Shown here: piece after piece, positions 1-7,523 of the stretch | Numbering within the stretch: position 1 is the first letter of the stretch | Layout of the letters: the number at the start of each line of letters is the position of its first letter | Origin: Desulfopila inferna | GTDB lineage: Bacteria > Desulfobacterota > Desulfobulbia > Desulfobulbales > Desulfocapsaceae | Assembly: GCF_016919005.1 (NCBI RefSeq) | Contig: NZ_JAFFQE010000003.1 | Span: 124,001 to 188,000, forward strand | Direction of reading: 5' to 3' | DNA length: 64,000 nucleotides | Program-made: the position numbers and the translations under genes | Notes under the pieces: model-generated | Database searches by the model: none | Told to the model about the DNA's origin: nothing | Seen by the model: the letters and a program-made list of their open reading frames with translations, nothing else

Positions 1-315
1 ATCGACGAGAAAATCGACTTTCACAACTATCCCGACCGTTCCCAGGAATTCAGAAGAATCACTGACAATTGGTGCACAAATGACGGTGGTCAGCTGATCC
101 GTCGCTTTTGAGCGGACCACGTTTCCAACAACCGTTTTTCCTGAAGACCTTGCCTTCTGAAAGTATTCCCGTTGATCGACCTGCAAACCCTGATATCCTA
201 AATTCCGACCCAGTACACCGGTAAAGATAAATCCTTTGCTGTCCGTTAAGAATATGCCTTCATTGGCCTCTCCCCCACAGTGGGTTTTCAGTAAGCGATC
301 TTCTCGGTCTACCGT
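1..315 (-). pseudogene. Fragment of a Cache-domain extracellular sensor, cut by the window edge
   Basis: An open frame of 105 codons runs on the minus strand from the left edge up to a stop triplet at 316-318, with no start codon near that stop. The translation reads like the membrane-distal half of a dCache_1 domain: a segment with GIFLTDSKGFIFTG, then DQREYFQKA, then a strand rich in V/T and a closing APIVSDSSEFLGTVGIVV. Such domains sit in the periplasm ahead of chemoreceptor, diguanylate cyclase or kinase modules. The N-terminal part and first membrane helix are absent upstream, so the gene is probably a broken remnant; the output module would lie beyond position 1. Cache assignment is from pattern recognition; the effector type is unknown. 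Confidence 0.5.
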
Positions 316-533
316 CTAATTCACCGAACGAGGGCTTGACCGTCCACCTGATTATCTGCTCATTGATGGCGTCACGCCCTCGATATCCTGTGATTTATTT
401 CTATCCAGTGGAGGCAGGCAGCGCAACGGCCGACCGCAGCCCTCAGGGCTGCGGCAAAGCTTCCTGTTTAGGGAACTGCCACGCAAATGATATATTACGC
501 AATCGGGTAAGGTAAGCTCCCTATAGCCGAACC
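316..533. other. Non-coding stretch with a perfect GC-rich palindrome
   Basis: No convincing gene is seen. The only structure is a perfect palindrome at 434-454 with two 10-base arms (CCGCAGCCCT and its complement) around a single central base. It lies beyond the 3' end of the lipoprotein gene transcribed leftwards and could act as a transcription stop, but it lacks a clear T-run. Confidence 0.4.
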
Positions 534-1178
534 TCAGTCATCCTGTTTTTTTGCAGGCAAGGACTTAAAAATATGAGCAACAGAGGCATCTATGTATTCG
601 GCCAGCTGTTTTTCACTCATCTTGCTCCTGAGTGTGTTGGTGGCATTTCCACGCCATAAAACCTTCTTGTCGGCCGAGTCCAGAACATCAATGACCAGGG
701 TTCCTCGCGAGAATGTCTTCTGCACGATGCCGTCTTTCATTTCCTCCGGCATATTCCCGAGCAATCCGGTGTATCCGGATCGCGAATAGAACGATGCCAG
801 AGAAATATCTTTTACCTCCTCCTCAATTGTGCCGAACCAGGCGAGAAGATAATCAGGTTTATCGGCTGCTCCGGCCTTTGCAAAGCCCATGGACTGCAAT
901 CTGTCTTCCACCGCCCGTTTGACCAGCGCATCAATTCTGGGATTATTTACTCGCAGGTCGCTGCTTGGCTCCGAGTCCTCCAGCCAACTGTATGTGGCCA
1001 TCGCCGTCTGCGGCATCTGCCCCTGGCGATCTACCTGCTGAGATGAGCTGACTTCTCCCGGTCCAGCGCCTCTTGCTTCTCCGGTCGGTGCCTCAACGGT
1101 GCAGCCTGCCACCGTTAACAGGAGAAAAATTGCAATTACCGCAGTTGTTACGATCGGTGTTGTTATCAGTCTCATCAT
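534..1178 (-). CDS. DUF4136-type lipoprotein
   Basis: A secreted lipoprotein of about 214 residues. The N-terminus has a hydrophobic helix followed by the lipobox LTVAGC, so the mature protein should be lipid-anchored at its Cys. The rest matches the DUF4136 pattern: a TYSW motif near the start of the mature domain, then RIDALVKRAVEDRL helix, a DYLLAWFG strand, GTLVIDVLD and KKVLWRGNA. The start chosen is the ATG at 1178 (double Met), preceded by GAAGAGAGAG; an upstream in-frame start at 1202 gives eight extra residues. Function of the family is unknown; it is common in the envelopes of Gram-negative bacteria. No operon partner is obvious. Confidence 0.8.
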   Translation of the reverse strand: MMRLITTPIVTTAVIAIFLLLTVAGCTVEAPTGEARGAGPGEVSSSQQVDRQGQMPQTAMATYSWLEDSEPSSDLRVNNPRIDALVKRAVEDRLQSMGFAKAGAADKPDYLLAWFGTIEEEVKDISLASFYSRSGYTGLLGNMPEEMKDGIVQKTFSRGTLVIDVLDSADKKVLWRGNATNTLRSKMSEKQLAEYIDASVAHIFKSLPAKKQDD

Positions 1179-1330
1179 GTATACTCTCTCTTCTTGCTTC
1201 ACGTTTATTTATCTTCTGTGCATGGCTTGACGATCAAAACAATTGTCAATGGCGTTCGCCAGCCGGGAGGCGGACGAGACGAATGTGTGCTCACATACGA
1301 TTATAGAGCACATTCCGCTCGGCGGGCACA

Positions 1331-1345
1331 TAATTTAGGATAAAT
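1331..1345. repeat. 15-bp dispersed repeat, copy 1
   Basis: TAATTTAGGATAAAT occurs exactly here, at 3181-3195 and at 3853-3867. Only the 15-mer and a few flanking bases are shared by this copy. Confidence 0.7.
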
Positions 1346-1378
1346 TACCCCTGCCTGGACATGACTGCTCGGCCCAAG

Positions 1379-1860
1379 GCATGTTTGGAGGGGGATGTAG
1401 AACCGGGCGGTCTCCTGACTGACCACGAGTATTGAGATGGCATCTGAGAAATATTGAGGTTACGGCTCGTACAATCTCGATCCCCCCTTCTGCAAGGATC
1501 AACACCGAAATGGGGATTTCAACAGAAGAAGGAAACGGTCTCTGAGCCCGGTTACCGAGATAAGCGATTTTCGCGCTCAACTGACGGGTGACCTGGCAAC
1601 CCAGACTAAGCATCCATGCCAGTTTTTCCCTGCGATCATCCTTTTCCTCTCCGTTAATGACGGATTCGCCACCATATCCATAGCCGACACCGCCGGATTC
1701 CCAGCCCTCCGGGAAAAAACGAATATACTAAATGCCCCTGGACGCGGCAGAAGGGCATACAGAGACTGACTTAAATATCGTTTGAACGCCCTTTCCAATC
1801 CAACCGGAATCATCTTGCTGGAAGCTATCTGCATTTCCATGGCGACGAAAGAGCCTTTCA
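1379..1860 (-). pseudogene. Decayed outer-membrane transporter (Phenol_MetA_deg-like) remnant
   Basis: No continuous gene exists here, but one minus-strand frame between about 1725 and 1500 translates to a glycine-rich strand pattern (GGVGYGYGGESVINGEE) followed by DDRREKLAWMLSLGCQVTRQLSAKIAYLG. This resembles the closing beta-strands of the outer-membrane transporter family annotated as Phenol_MetA_deg. An upstream stop and a shift to another frame for the preceding part indicate decay. The assignment is tentative, made from the strand pattern only. The unassigned remainder of 1203-1987 contains nothing else I recognise. Confidence 0.3.
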
Positions 1861-1987
1861 TCCCTTCAAGTGCCGACTTCCAGCTTCTTGCCTGTCTATC
1901 TTCCTCATGGCATCCATGACACCCAACTCCGCGATGCGCAGTAGCATCTGTCTCCGACGGCGCCGGTGCGGAAACGCGACAATCTGA

Positions 1988-2767
1988 TCAAAATCTCCAA
2001 GAAAGTCCCAGCAAAGGTCCATCTTGAGAAACATCATAAATGAAACTACCTTCCTCGTAATCGACGTCGAGGTAACGGTAGCCGATAATCGTTGAAAATG
2101 TCGGTGTCCAACGATAGCCAAGATTGAAATTGGCATCCCACATGAAATCCGAGCCCGCGCCAAACCCGCCCAGAAATAATCCTCCGCTGAGGAAGAATTG
2201 AGACTGTCCCAGGAAGGTCAGACCCCTCATCCCCACAATCGGATCGATCCAGTCCTCGTCATTGGAAAAATCCTGCCGAGGCAACTCTCCCGGCCGGAAA
2301 CGCAACGCGGCATCCACCGCCCAGTAGCGAATTCCCGCAAGAATATCAACTGAAGCAGACGCCTCATCGAATACCCGCACGATGCCCACAACTGATACTA
2401 TCCATGATTCCGTCTCTGACTCCACCGCGGAAAACAGCGGGCCGGGAGTGGCTTCATCGTCTTCTATGTCGACATAGGCGATATCGGCAGACAGACCGAA
2501 TCTGCCCTTGCGGGCTTCCCCAACCAGAAATAGCGCACCGTTGACATTGTCGACAACGTCCGAAAAATCTACATCGACATCGACCGGGGGAGCGGCAGGA
2601 AAGGTCGCTACCGTGCCATCGAGGCCTGCCAGCCACACATAGGGCACGAGATGAAATTGCCATTGGTCCCCATTGCCCTCACCAGCGGCCGCGTAGACGC
2701 AAGACCACGCCATGAGAGAAATCGAGAACAAGGTAAATCCGATACATGGAACACGGTATTTTTTCAT
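1988..2767 (-). CDS. Outer-membrane beta-barrel protein, unknown ligand
   Basis: Predicted 259-residue exported protein. A start at 2767 (MKKYRVPC) is preferred to the upstream in-frame start at 2857 because it has a good ribosome site (GAGGGAGAGC) and a signal peptide ending near VYAAAG. The mature protein alternates aromatic and polar residues in the way of outer-membrane strands (WQFHLVPYVWLAGLDG; FGLSADIAYVDIE; GIRYWAVDAAL; FNLGYRWTPTFSTIIGYRY) and ends in a terminal Phe (LGLSWRF), the usual signature for insertion by the Bam machinery. About eight to twelve strands can be imagined. It falls in the broad outer-membrane porin-like class; no specific substrate can be read from the sequence. 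It is flanked by decayed sequence on both sides and appears monocistronic. Confidence 0.75.
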   Translation of the reverse strand: MKKYRVPCIGFTLFSISLMAWSCVYAAAGEGNGDQWQFHLVPYVWLAGLDGTVATFPAAPPVDVDVDFSDVVDNVNGALFLVGEARKGRFGLSADIAYVDIEDDEATPGPLFSAVESETESWIVSVVGIVRVFDEASASVDILAGIRYWAVDAALRFRPGELPRQDFSNDEDWIDPIVGMRGLTFLGQSQFFLSGGLFLGGFGAGSDFMWDANFNLGYRWTPTFSTIIGYRYLDVDYEEGSFIYDVSQDGPLLGLSWRF

Positions 2768-2870
2768 GGTATGCTCTCCCTCTTCCTGAGTTGGCCAAGA
2801 GTAGAATCTTCTCAATTGTTTTGCAGATATCCGCTTGTCAAATTGTATATGAAACATGAGCTATTTGGAG

Positions 2871-3089
2871 CTACTTCACCGTATACCCCCTGCCCTCGAG
2901 ACATGCACTCCGCGCTTTGCTGTAGCGATCGAGCATTGCCTGTCGTAATTCGAGAGAGTGTGGTTCCTTCGTTGTATTCGCCACCGCTTTCCGATGTTTG
3001 CCACCATCGAAGTCGGTGTTGGTAACGAATTTGATGACGATGATGTCCAGGGGAGATGCCTCAGCCCACACCCCAACCCACTTCAGCAT
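2871..3089 (-). pseudogene. Possible remnant of a small lipoprotein gene
   Basis: A 72-codon frame ends in RSACLEGRGYTVK, which resembles the C-terminal tail of small glycine-zipper lipoproteins (usually FxxCMEGRGYTV). The rest shows neither signal peptide nor recognisable domain, so only the 3' end of an older gene may survive. It could be chance. Confidence 0.25.
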
Positions 3090-3180
3090 ATTTTCTATGC
3101 TATCTCGTCATTTAAAACATACTATTCGCAAAAAAAGTCACTCTTATGTATTTTATCGCCATTCAGCATGTTCAATGACC

Positions 3181-3195
3181 TAATTTAGGATAAAT
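3181..3195. repeat. 15-bp dispersed repeat, copy 2
   Basis: Exact copy of TAATTTAGGATAAAT. About 15 bases further on, a second shared block (CTCCGTC, then GAGCGGGGTTCTC) also appears after copy 3, so the repeated unit here is about 55-60 bp. Confidence 0.75.
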
Positions 3196-3968
3196 TGCCG
3201 GTAATATCCACTCCGTCGAGCGGGGTTCTCCTTCGACGAGCTTTACTCAAAGCTCAGGCATCCGCAATCGAACTTGATTGCCCCCAACGAAGCGATCGCC
3301 TATTACTGCGAAATTTTGCCTGGTCATATCCGTATGGTCGACTGATGCTGGGATAAGCAGTCTCCTTCTATCTATTTCCAACCAACATCGTTGAGGACCA
3401 CTTTACATCGCTCACCTAATTTGTAGTCGCTGGGCAATCCATCAGTTCATTGTATCGTTGAAGCCGGCAGATCCGGAACTAACTCAAGATAAATTGTCTC
3501 TGGATCCGAGGAGTTCCAGGATGTTAACGCCTAGCGCAAACATGCCTCTTGAATAAAATACCGCTCACAGTGCCTGGCAGGGCGAGCCGCTGAAGAAAAG
3601 CGGAATATTCAATCCACGGGAGAGAAAACTTTGTTCGTTGACGCGCGGTCAGATTTAAACATAATAATCTCCGGCATCTCTTCTTTTTCCATCCGCATCT
3701 TGCCCATCCCTGGCAAAAATCGTCCAAATTTACCTTGCATTGCTTGGACAAAAACGAATACACTTTCTTAAGGGCAGTTAGAGCAGCCAACTGCCGTAAT
3801 ATCGCATCCATCACCGTTTATCATTGTGAATTTGATTGGTTCGACAGGCACCTAATTTAGGATAAATACCCGCTCAGCCAGCTCAACTCCGTCAGCTTCG
3901 CTGGAGCGGGGTTCTCTTTTCCATTAAACGCTTTACCGGGAGGGTCCTTCAGCCGGTCGAGGTTACAG
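3196..3968. other. Gene-poor stretch with degenerate repeat traces
   Basis: No convincing gene. Degenerate traces of the 15-bp repeat unit appear near 3411 (CACCTAATTTG) and 3483 (AAGATAAATTG). A 96-codon minus-strand frame at 3524-3814 is rich in basic residues and Cys, has no domain I recognise and no clear ribosome site; I treat it as doubtful. Confidence 0.4.
3853..3867. repeat. 15-bp dispersed repeat, copy 3
   Basis: Exact copy of TAATTTAGGATAAAT, again followed by CTCCGTC and GAGCGGGGTTCTC. It lies about 100 bp upstream of the regulator gene beginning at 3969. Confidence 0.75.
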
Positions 3969-5570
3969 ATGGTGCAGAACAATAAATCTTCTCAACAGTT
4001 ATGCCGTGAATCCAATAGCTCCTGCCCGCCGAAAGAGATCAGAAAGCACCTAAGTTGCATTCTCTCGAGTCCGGATTTTGACGCCAGCCAACAACAGCGC
4101 GATTTTCTAACCTTTGTAGTCGATCAGAAACTGGCGGGGAACAGTCAAGCCATTAAGGCATATACGGTGGCCACCGAAGTTTTCGGGCGTAATGACAACT
4201 TCAGCCAGGCCGACGATCCCATTGTCAGTATCCAGGCAAATAAACTGCGCCGTGCACTTGAGCGCTATTATCTTCTTTCCGGCAGGAACGACGAACTCCG
4301 CATCAGTATCCCCAAGGGAGCCTATGTTCCTATCTTCAGCCGTGCACAGGAGTATGTCTCCGAAGTGATGCACAAAGAGCGGATAATGCCTCAGGGGCCC
4401 ACGGTGCTCATCAAACCTTTTATCAACCAAACCAACCATTCCCGCAACTACCACTTGGGTGAGAGTTTTACCACGGAACTTTCTACAGAGATCTGCCGTT
4501 ACCAGTGGATCAAGGTGCTCAGGCCAAGACCGGCATTTCTTGGCATAAGCGGCATGAAAAGTTTTGTGCGATTCTTTGTAGAAGGGAGTATCCGGGAAGA
4601 TGACAAGGGGATCAAGGTCAATGTCAGCTTATTTGACGCCAAGAGCGACAGGCTGATCTGGTGCGATTTTCTGCGAATGAGCGTCGAGGAGGCAGGAATT
4701 ATAGAATTTCAAGAAAAGTTTGCTGCGAAGGTGGGCACAGTCATTGCCGGGGAAAACGGCATCATCGCCAGGACCCTGTATGCCGAATCGAAAAACACGC
4801 ATTTTTCCCGACTTGGAACCTATGAAGCGATCCTGCAGTACCATGCCTACGAACAGACATTTTCTCCGGAAGATTTCACGAGAGCCTTGCAGGCCCTGAA
4901 AAGGGCATGCTGCATAGAACCCGGATGCGGTCAGGCCTGGTCTTTCCTCGCAAGGCTTTATGCAGCCGCTTTCAGCCTGGAATTACCGGGATTTGACATA
5001 TACATGACGGAGAAAAAGGCACTTGAGTATGCATTGAGGGGGGCGCAACTCCAACCGCAAAGCCAGGCAAACAGAGTAACACTGGCCTACATCCGCATGC
5101 TTGCCGGTGATATTGATCTTGCCCGTAGGGACATAGAGCTGGCGTACGCAATGAATCCGGAATCTCCGTTTATGATGGATGTCATCGGCTATATAATGAC
5201 CCTCCTCGGCCAGTGGGAAAAAGGCTCGGTGCTGATAAAAAACGTCATGCGACTGAATCCCTACTACAGACCGATGGTTCATTATGCCTTATGGGCGGTT
5301 TGTCTGCGCAGAGGAGATTGCGAAGGCGCCTATATCGAAACCACCGAAATACGTCGGAATGTCTGCTTCTGGCATCCACTTGCCAAAGCGGCCACGCTTG
5401 GCCTGTGCGGCAGGATCGAAGAAGGCAGAACGCATGCCGAAGAGCTCCTGCGCATCAAACCCGACTTTCCCGAGCGCTGCAATATTCTACTGCAGCGCTA
5501 CATCAAATTCGACGAGATCACGGAGTGCCTGGTAACAGGTCTTGAGAGAGTGGGGATCAAAATACACTGA
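3969..5570 (+). CDS. Winged-helix-like/TolB-like/TPR regulatory protein
   Basis: A 533-residue soluble protein. Residues about 22-122 form a conserved N-terminal block (IRKHLSCIL to PKGAYVPIF) found in adenylate-cyclase-associated TPR proteins, where it resembles a DNA-binding or docking domain ending in a strand like that of OmpR-type winged helices. Residues about 140-260 match the TolB-like N-terminal fold (TVLIKPFINQT; FVEGSIREDDKGIKVNVSLFDAKSDRLIW), and residues about 280-530 are helical repeats of TPR type (AWSFLARLYAAA; NRVTLAYIRMLAGDIDLA; YALWAVCLRRGDCEGA). No cyclase catalytic domain is present. Known relatives act in signalling, but their targets are mostly unknown. It stands immediately ahead of a broken glucosidase gene in the same direction. 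Family assignment is moderately sure; role is inferred. Confidence 0.6.
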   Translation: MVQNNKSSQQLCRESNSSCPPKEIRKHLSCILSSPDFDASQQQRDFLTFVVDQKLAGNSQAIKAYTVATEVFGRNDNFSQADDPIVSIQANKLRRALERYYLLSGRNDELRISIPKGAYVPIFSRAQEYVSEVMHKERIMPQGPTVLIKPFINQTNHSRNYHLGESFTTELSTEICRYQWIKVLRPRPAFLGISGMKSFVRFFVEGSIREDDKGIKVNVSLFDAKSDRLIWCDFLRMSVEEAGIIEFQEKFAAKVGTVIAGENGIIARTLYAESKNTHFSRLGTYEAILQYHAYEQTFSPEDFTRALQALKRACCIEPGCGQAWSFLARLYAAAFSLELPGFDIYMTEKKALEYALRGAQLQPQSQANRVTLAYIRMLAGDIDLARRDIELAYAMNPESPFMMDVIGYIMTLLGQWEKGSVLIKNVMRLNPYYRPMVHYALWAVCLRRGDCEGAYIETTEIRRNVCFWHPLAKAATLGLCGRIEEGRTHAEELLRIKPDFPERCNILLQRYIKFDEITECLVTGLERVGIKIH

Positions 5571-5643
5571 ACATCATCCTGGAGAACAGAATCTGAACAT
5601 CAGCCATATTCACAGCTGCTTTTCTTGCGTAGAGGAGGACGGC

Positions 5644-6687
5644 ATGCAAAATATCAAAGAATACAGTCGGCTTCTGGAATCCAGACAGCAGGAATCTACC
5701 TGGAAAAAATGGGGCCCCTATCTCAGTGAGCGGCAATGGGGTACCGTCCGTGAGGACTACAGTGAAAACGGCGATGCCTGGGAGTATTTCAGCCACGACC
5801 AGGCGCGCTCCCGTGCGTATCGCTGGGGGGAGGACGTTTTCGATATTTTCGTCGAATACGCCAAGGCTGCCCCCGAGGATATCCTGGTCAGGATAACCAT
5901 GCATAACCGCGGGCCAGCGGCGGCGCGTCTGCATCTGCTGCCGACGCTCTGGTTTCGCAACACCTGGTCTCATGCGCACCAGAATGCCAGGCCGTTGCTG
6001 CGCTCAGGTTTTCTGGGAAAGAGCAGAACGATTGTCGTCGAGCACGGCAACGGCTCGTCTCAGGAGAGGCTGCAGGTATATACCCTGAGCGGGGAAGTAG
6101 ATCCGGCACTGCTCTTCTGCGATAATGAAACCAACAGGAAAAGGCTCTTTGGTATTGCCATAACCAGCGCCTATGTGAAGGGCAGCATCAATGATTTCAT
6201 TGTTACTGGAGACCAGTCGGCAATCAATCCGGAGCAGACGAGCACCAAGGCCTCCTTTTATTATCCACTCGACATCGAGGCCGGCAGCAGCGCAGTCGTC
6301 CGGCTGCGCCTCTCCGCAGCCGAGCTGCAGTGGAAGGAAGCAATGACACTTTCTGCAGCAGATGACCTCTTTGACGATCGGCAGCGGGAGGCGGATGAAT
6401 TCTACCGCCATGTGACCCCTTCCTCGGTCGGTGAGGACGACAGAGCTATCATGCGACAGGAACTGGCCGGTATGTTATGGACCAAGCAATATTATCACTT
6501 CGATGCCGACCTGTGGCTCGAGGAGCACCATGCCCATCCGCTGCACAGTCAGTCCCGTCCCATCAGGAACAAAAAGTACCTGGCCTCCGGTAAACGACTG
6601 GAAATCAGGTCGAAACTTTTTGCAGGCGAATACCGTAAGTGTAGAGGCGGCTTCTTTCAGCCTTCGAAGGAGCAAGTATGTCTCTGA
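5644..6687 (+). pseudogene. Broken MGH1-like glucosidase gene: internal deletion and lost catalytic half
   Basis: A 347-codon frame starts at the ATG at 5644 behind a strong AGGAGG site. It matches the N-terminal beta-sandwich of large (about 880-residue) bacterial glucosidase-like proteins: WKKWGPYLSERQWGTVREDYS, then ARSRAYRWGED, EYAKAAPEDILVRIT, LPTLWFRNTWS and AGMLWTKQYYHFD. Two lesions are visible when compared with the family as I remember it. First, RWGED runs directly into VFDIFVEYAKA, skipping about 90-100 residues that normally include the LCFALALWNG and GNHGEDVKE segments. Second, the protein ends just after the point where the (alpha/alpha)6 catalytic domain should begin, about 500 residues short. 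It overlaps the next gene by 10 bases. It cannot be a working glycosidase; a binding role for the remaining sandwich is conceivable. Confidence 0.65.
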
Positions 6688-7487
6688 ATCCGTTGGCTAT
6701 ACTCTATGTGATGGTATTTTTCCTGCTGGCCTGTCTGATCGTGTCGGTTCCTCTCGAGGGAGGATACCATGTTGGTATGCGAAAGCGTCTCAGTGATAAA
6801 GGGGCAAAAGACGAATCCGTAGGCGTCATCGTCGGCTCAATCCTAGCCCTGCTGGCGTTTCTGCTTGCCTTTACCTTCAACCTCGCTGCTGCCCGCTATG
6901 AGGCACGGCGGCAGGTTGTCCTTGAGGAGGCGAACGACATCGGCACCACCTATCTGCGCACCTCTCTTCTGCCTGAGCCTCCCCGCTCCGAGGTGCAGGA
7001 ACTGTTGCGCAAATATGTCAATATCCGGGTGGAAGCGTCGCAATCCGATGTCGGCGCTGATGAAATCATCGCCATTATCGATCAATCAGAACAAATACTT
7101 GAAGCAATATGGGACAAGACGATGAACGTTGCTTTGCAGAATCCCGATGTGATGACCAGCCTTTTTATCCAGTCGCTGAACAAGACCATTGATACGCAAG
7201 CCAAAAGGGTAATGGTCGGGGCACGTAGCCAGATCCCGTTGCCTATTTCCCTGGCCTTACTCGCTCTTGCTATAATAGCACATTTTTGCGCCGGGTATCA
7301 GTCCGGGATTTCAGGAAAGAAAAGATCGCCTGTCATTCTCGGCTTGATTTTATCGTTCGCCTTGGTGCTGACGATGATTGTCGACATGGACATTCCCAAC
7401 AAGGGTTTGCTGCAAACCATGCAGACATCGATGGAGGATCTTCAGGAGACAGTGAACAGGCCTTCAGCATATATTAGCAACCCTTGA
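6678..7487 (+). CDS. DUF4239 (bestrophin-like) membrane protein
   Basis: A 269-residue integral membrane protein with an AAGGAG site six bases before the ATG. Two hydrophobic helices lie near the N-terminus (about residues 6-25 and 53-72) and two near the C-terminus (about 188-207 and 217-238), enclosing a soluble helical segment with VLEEANDIGTTYLR, the most recognisable block of the DUF4239 or bestrophin-like group. Family members are suspected channels or transporters but have no settled function. The gene is followed after 36 bases by a mechanosensitive channel, suggesting co-transcription of two membrane-stress functions. Confidence 0.6.
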   Translation: MSLNPLAILYVMVFFLLACLIVSVPLEGGYHVGMRKRLSDKGAKDESVGVIVGSILALLAFLLAFTFNLAAARYEARRQVVLEEANDIGTTYLRTSLLPEPPRSEVQELLRKYVNIRVEASQSDVGADEIIAIIDQSEQILEAIWDKTMNVALQNPDVMTSLFIQSLNKTIDTQAKRVMVGARSQIPLPISLALLALAIIAHFCAGYQSGISGKKRSPVILGLILSFALVLTMIVDMDIPNKGLLQTMQTSMEDLQETVNRPSAYISNP

Positions 7488-7523
7488 CATCTTGAGGGTG
7501 TAATTGAAATCTAACCAATCGTT

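Noticed and set aside
3524-3814. 96-residue basic protein
   Set aside because: No domain, no clear ribosome site, embedded in decayed DNA.
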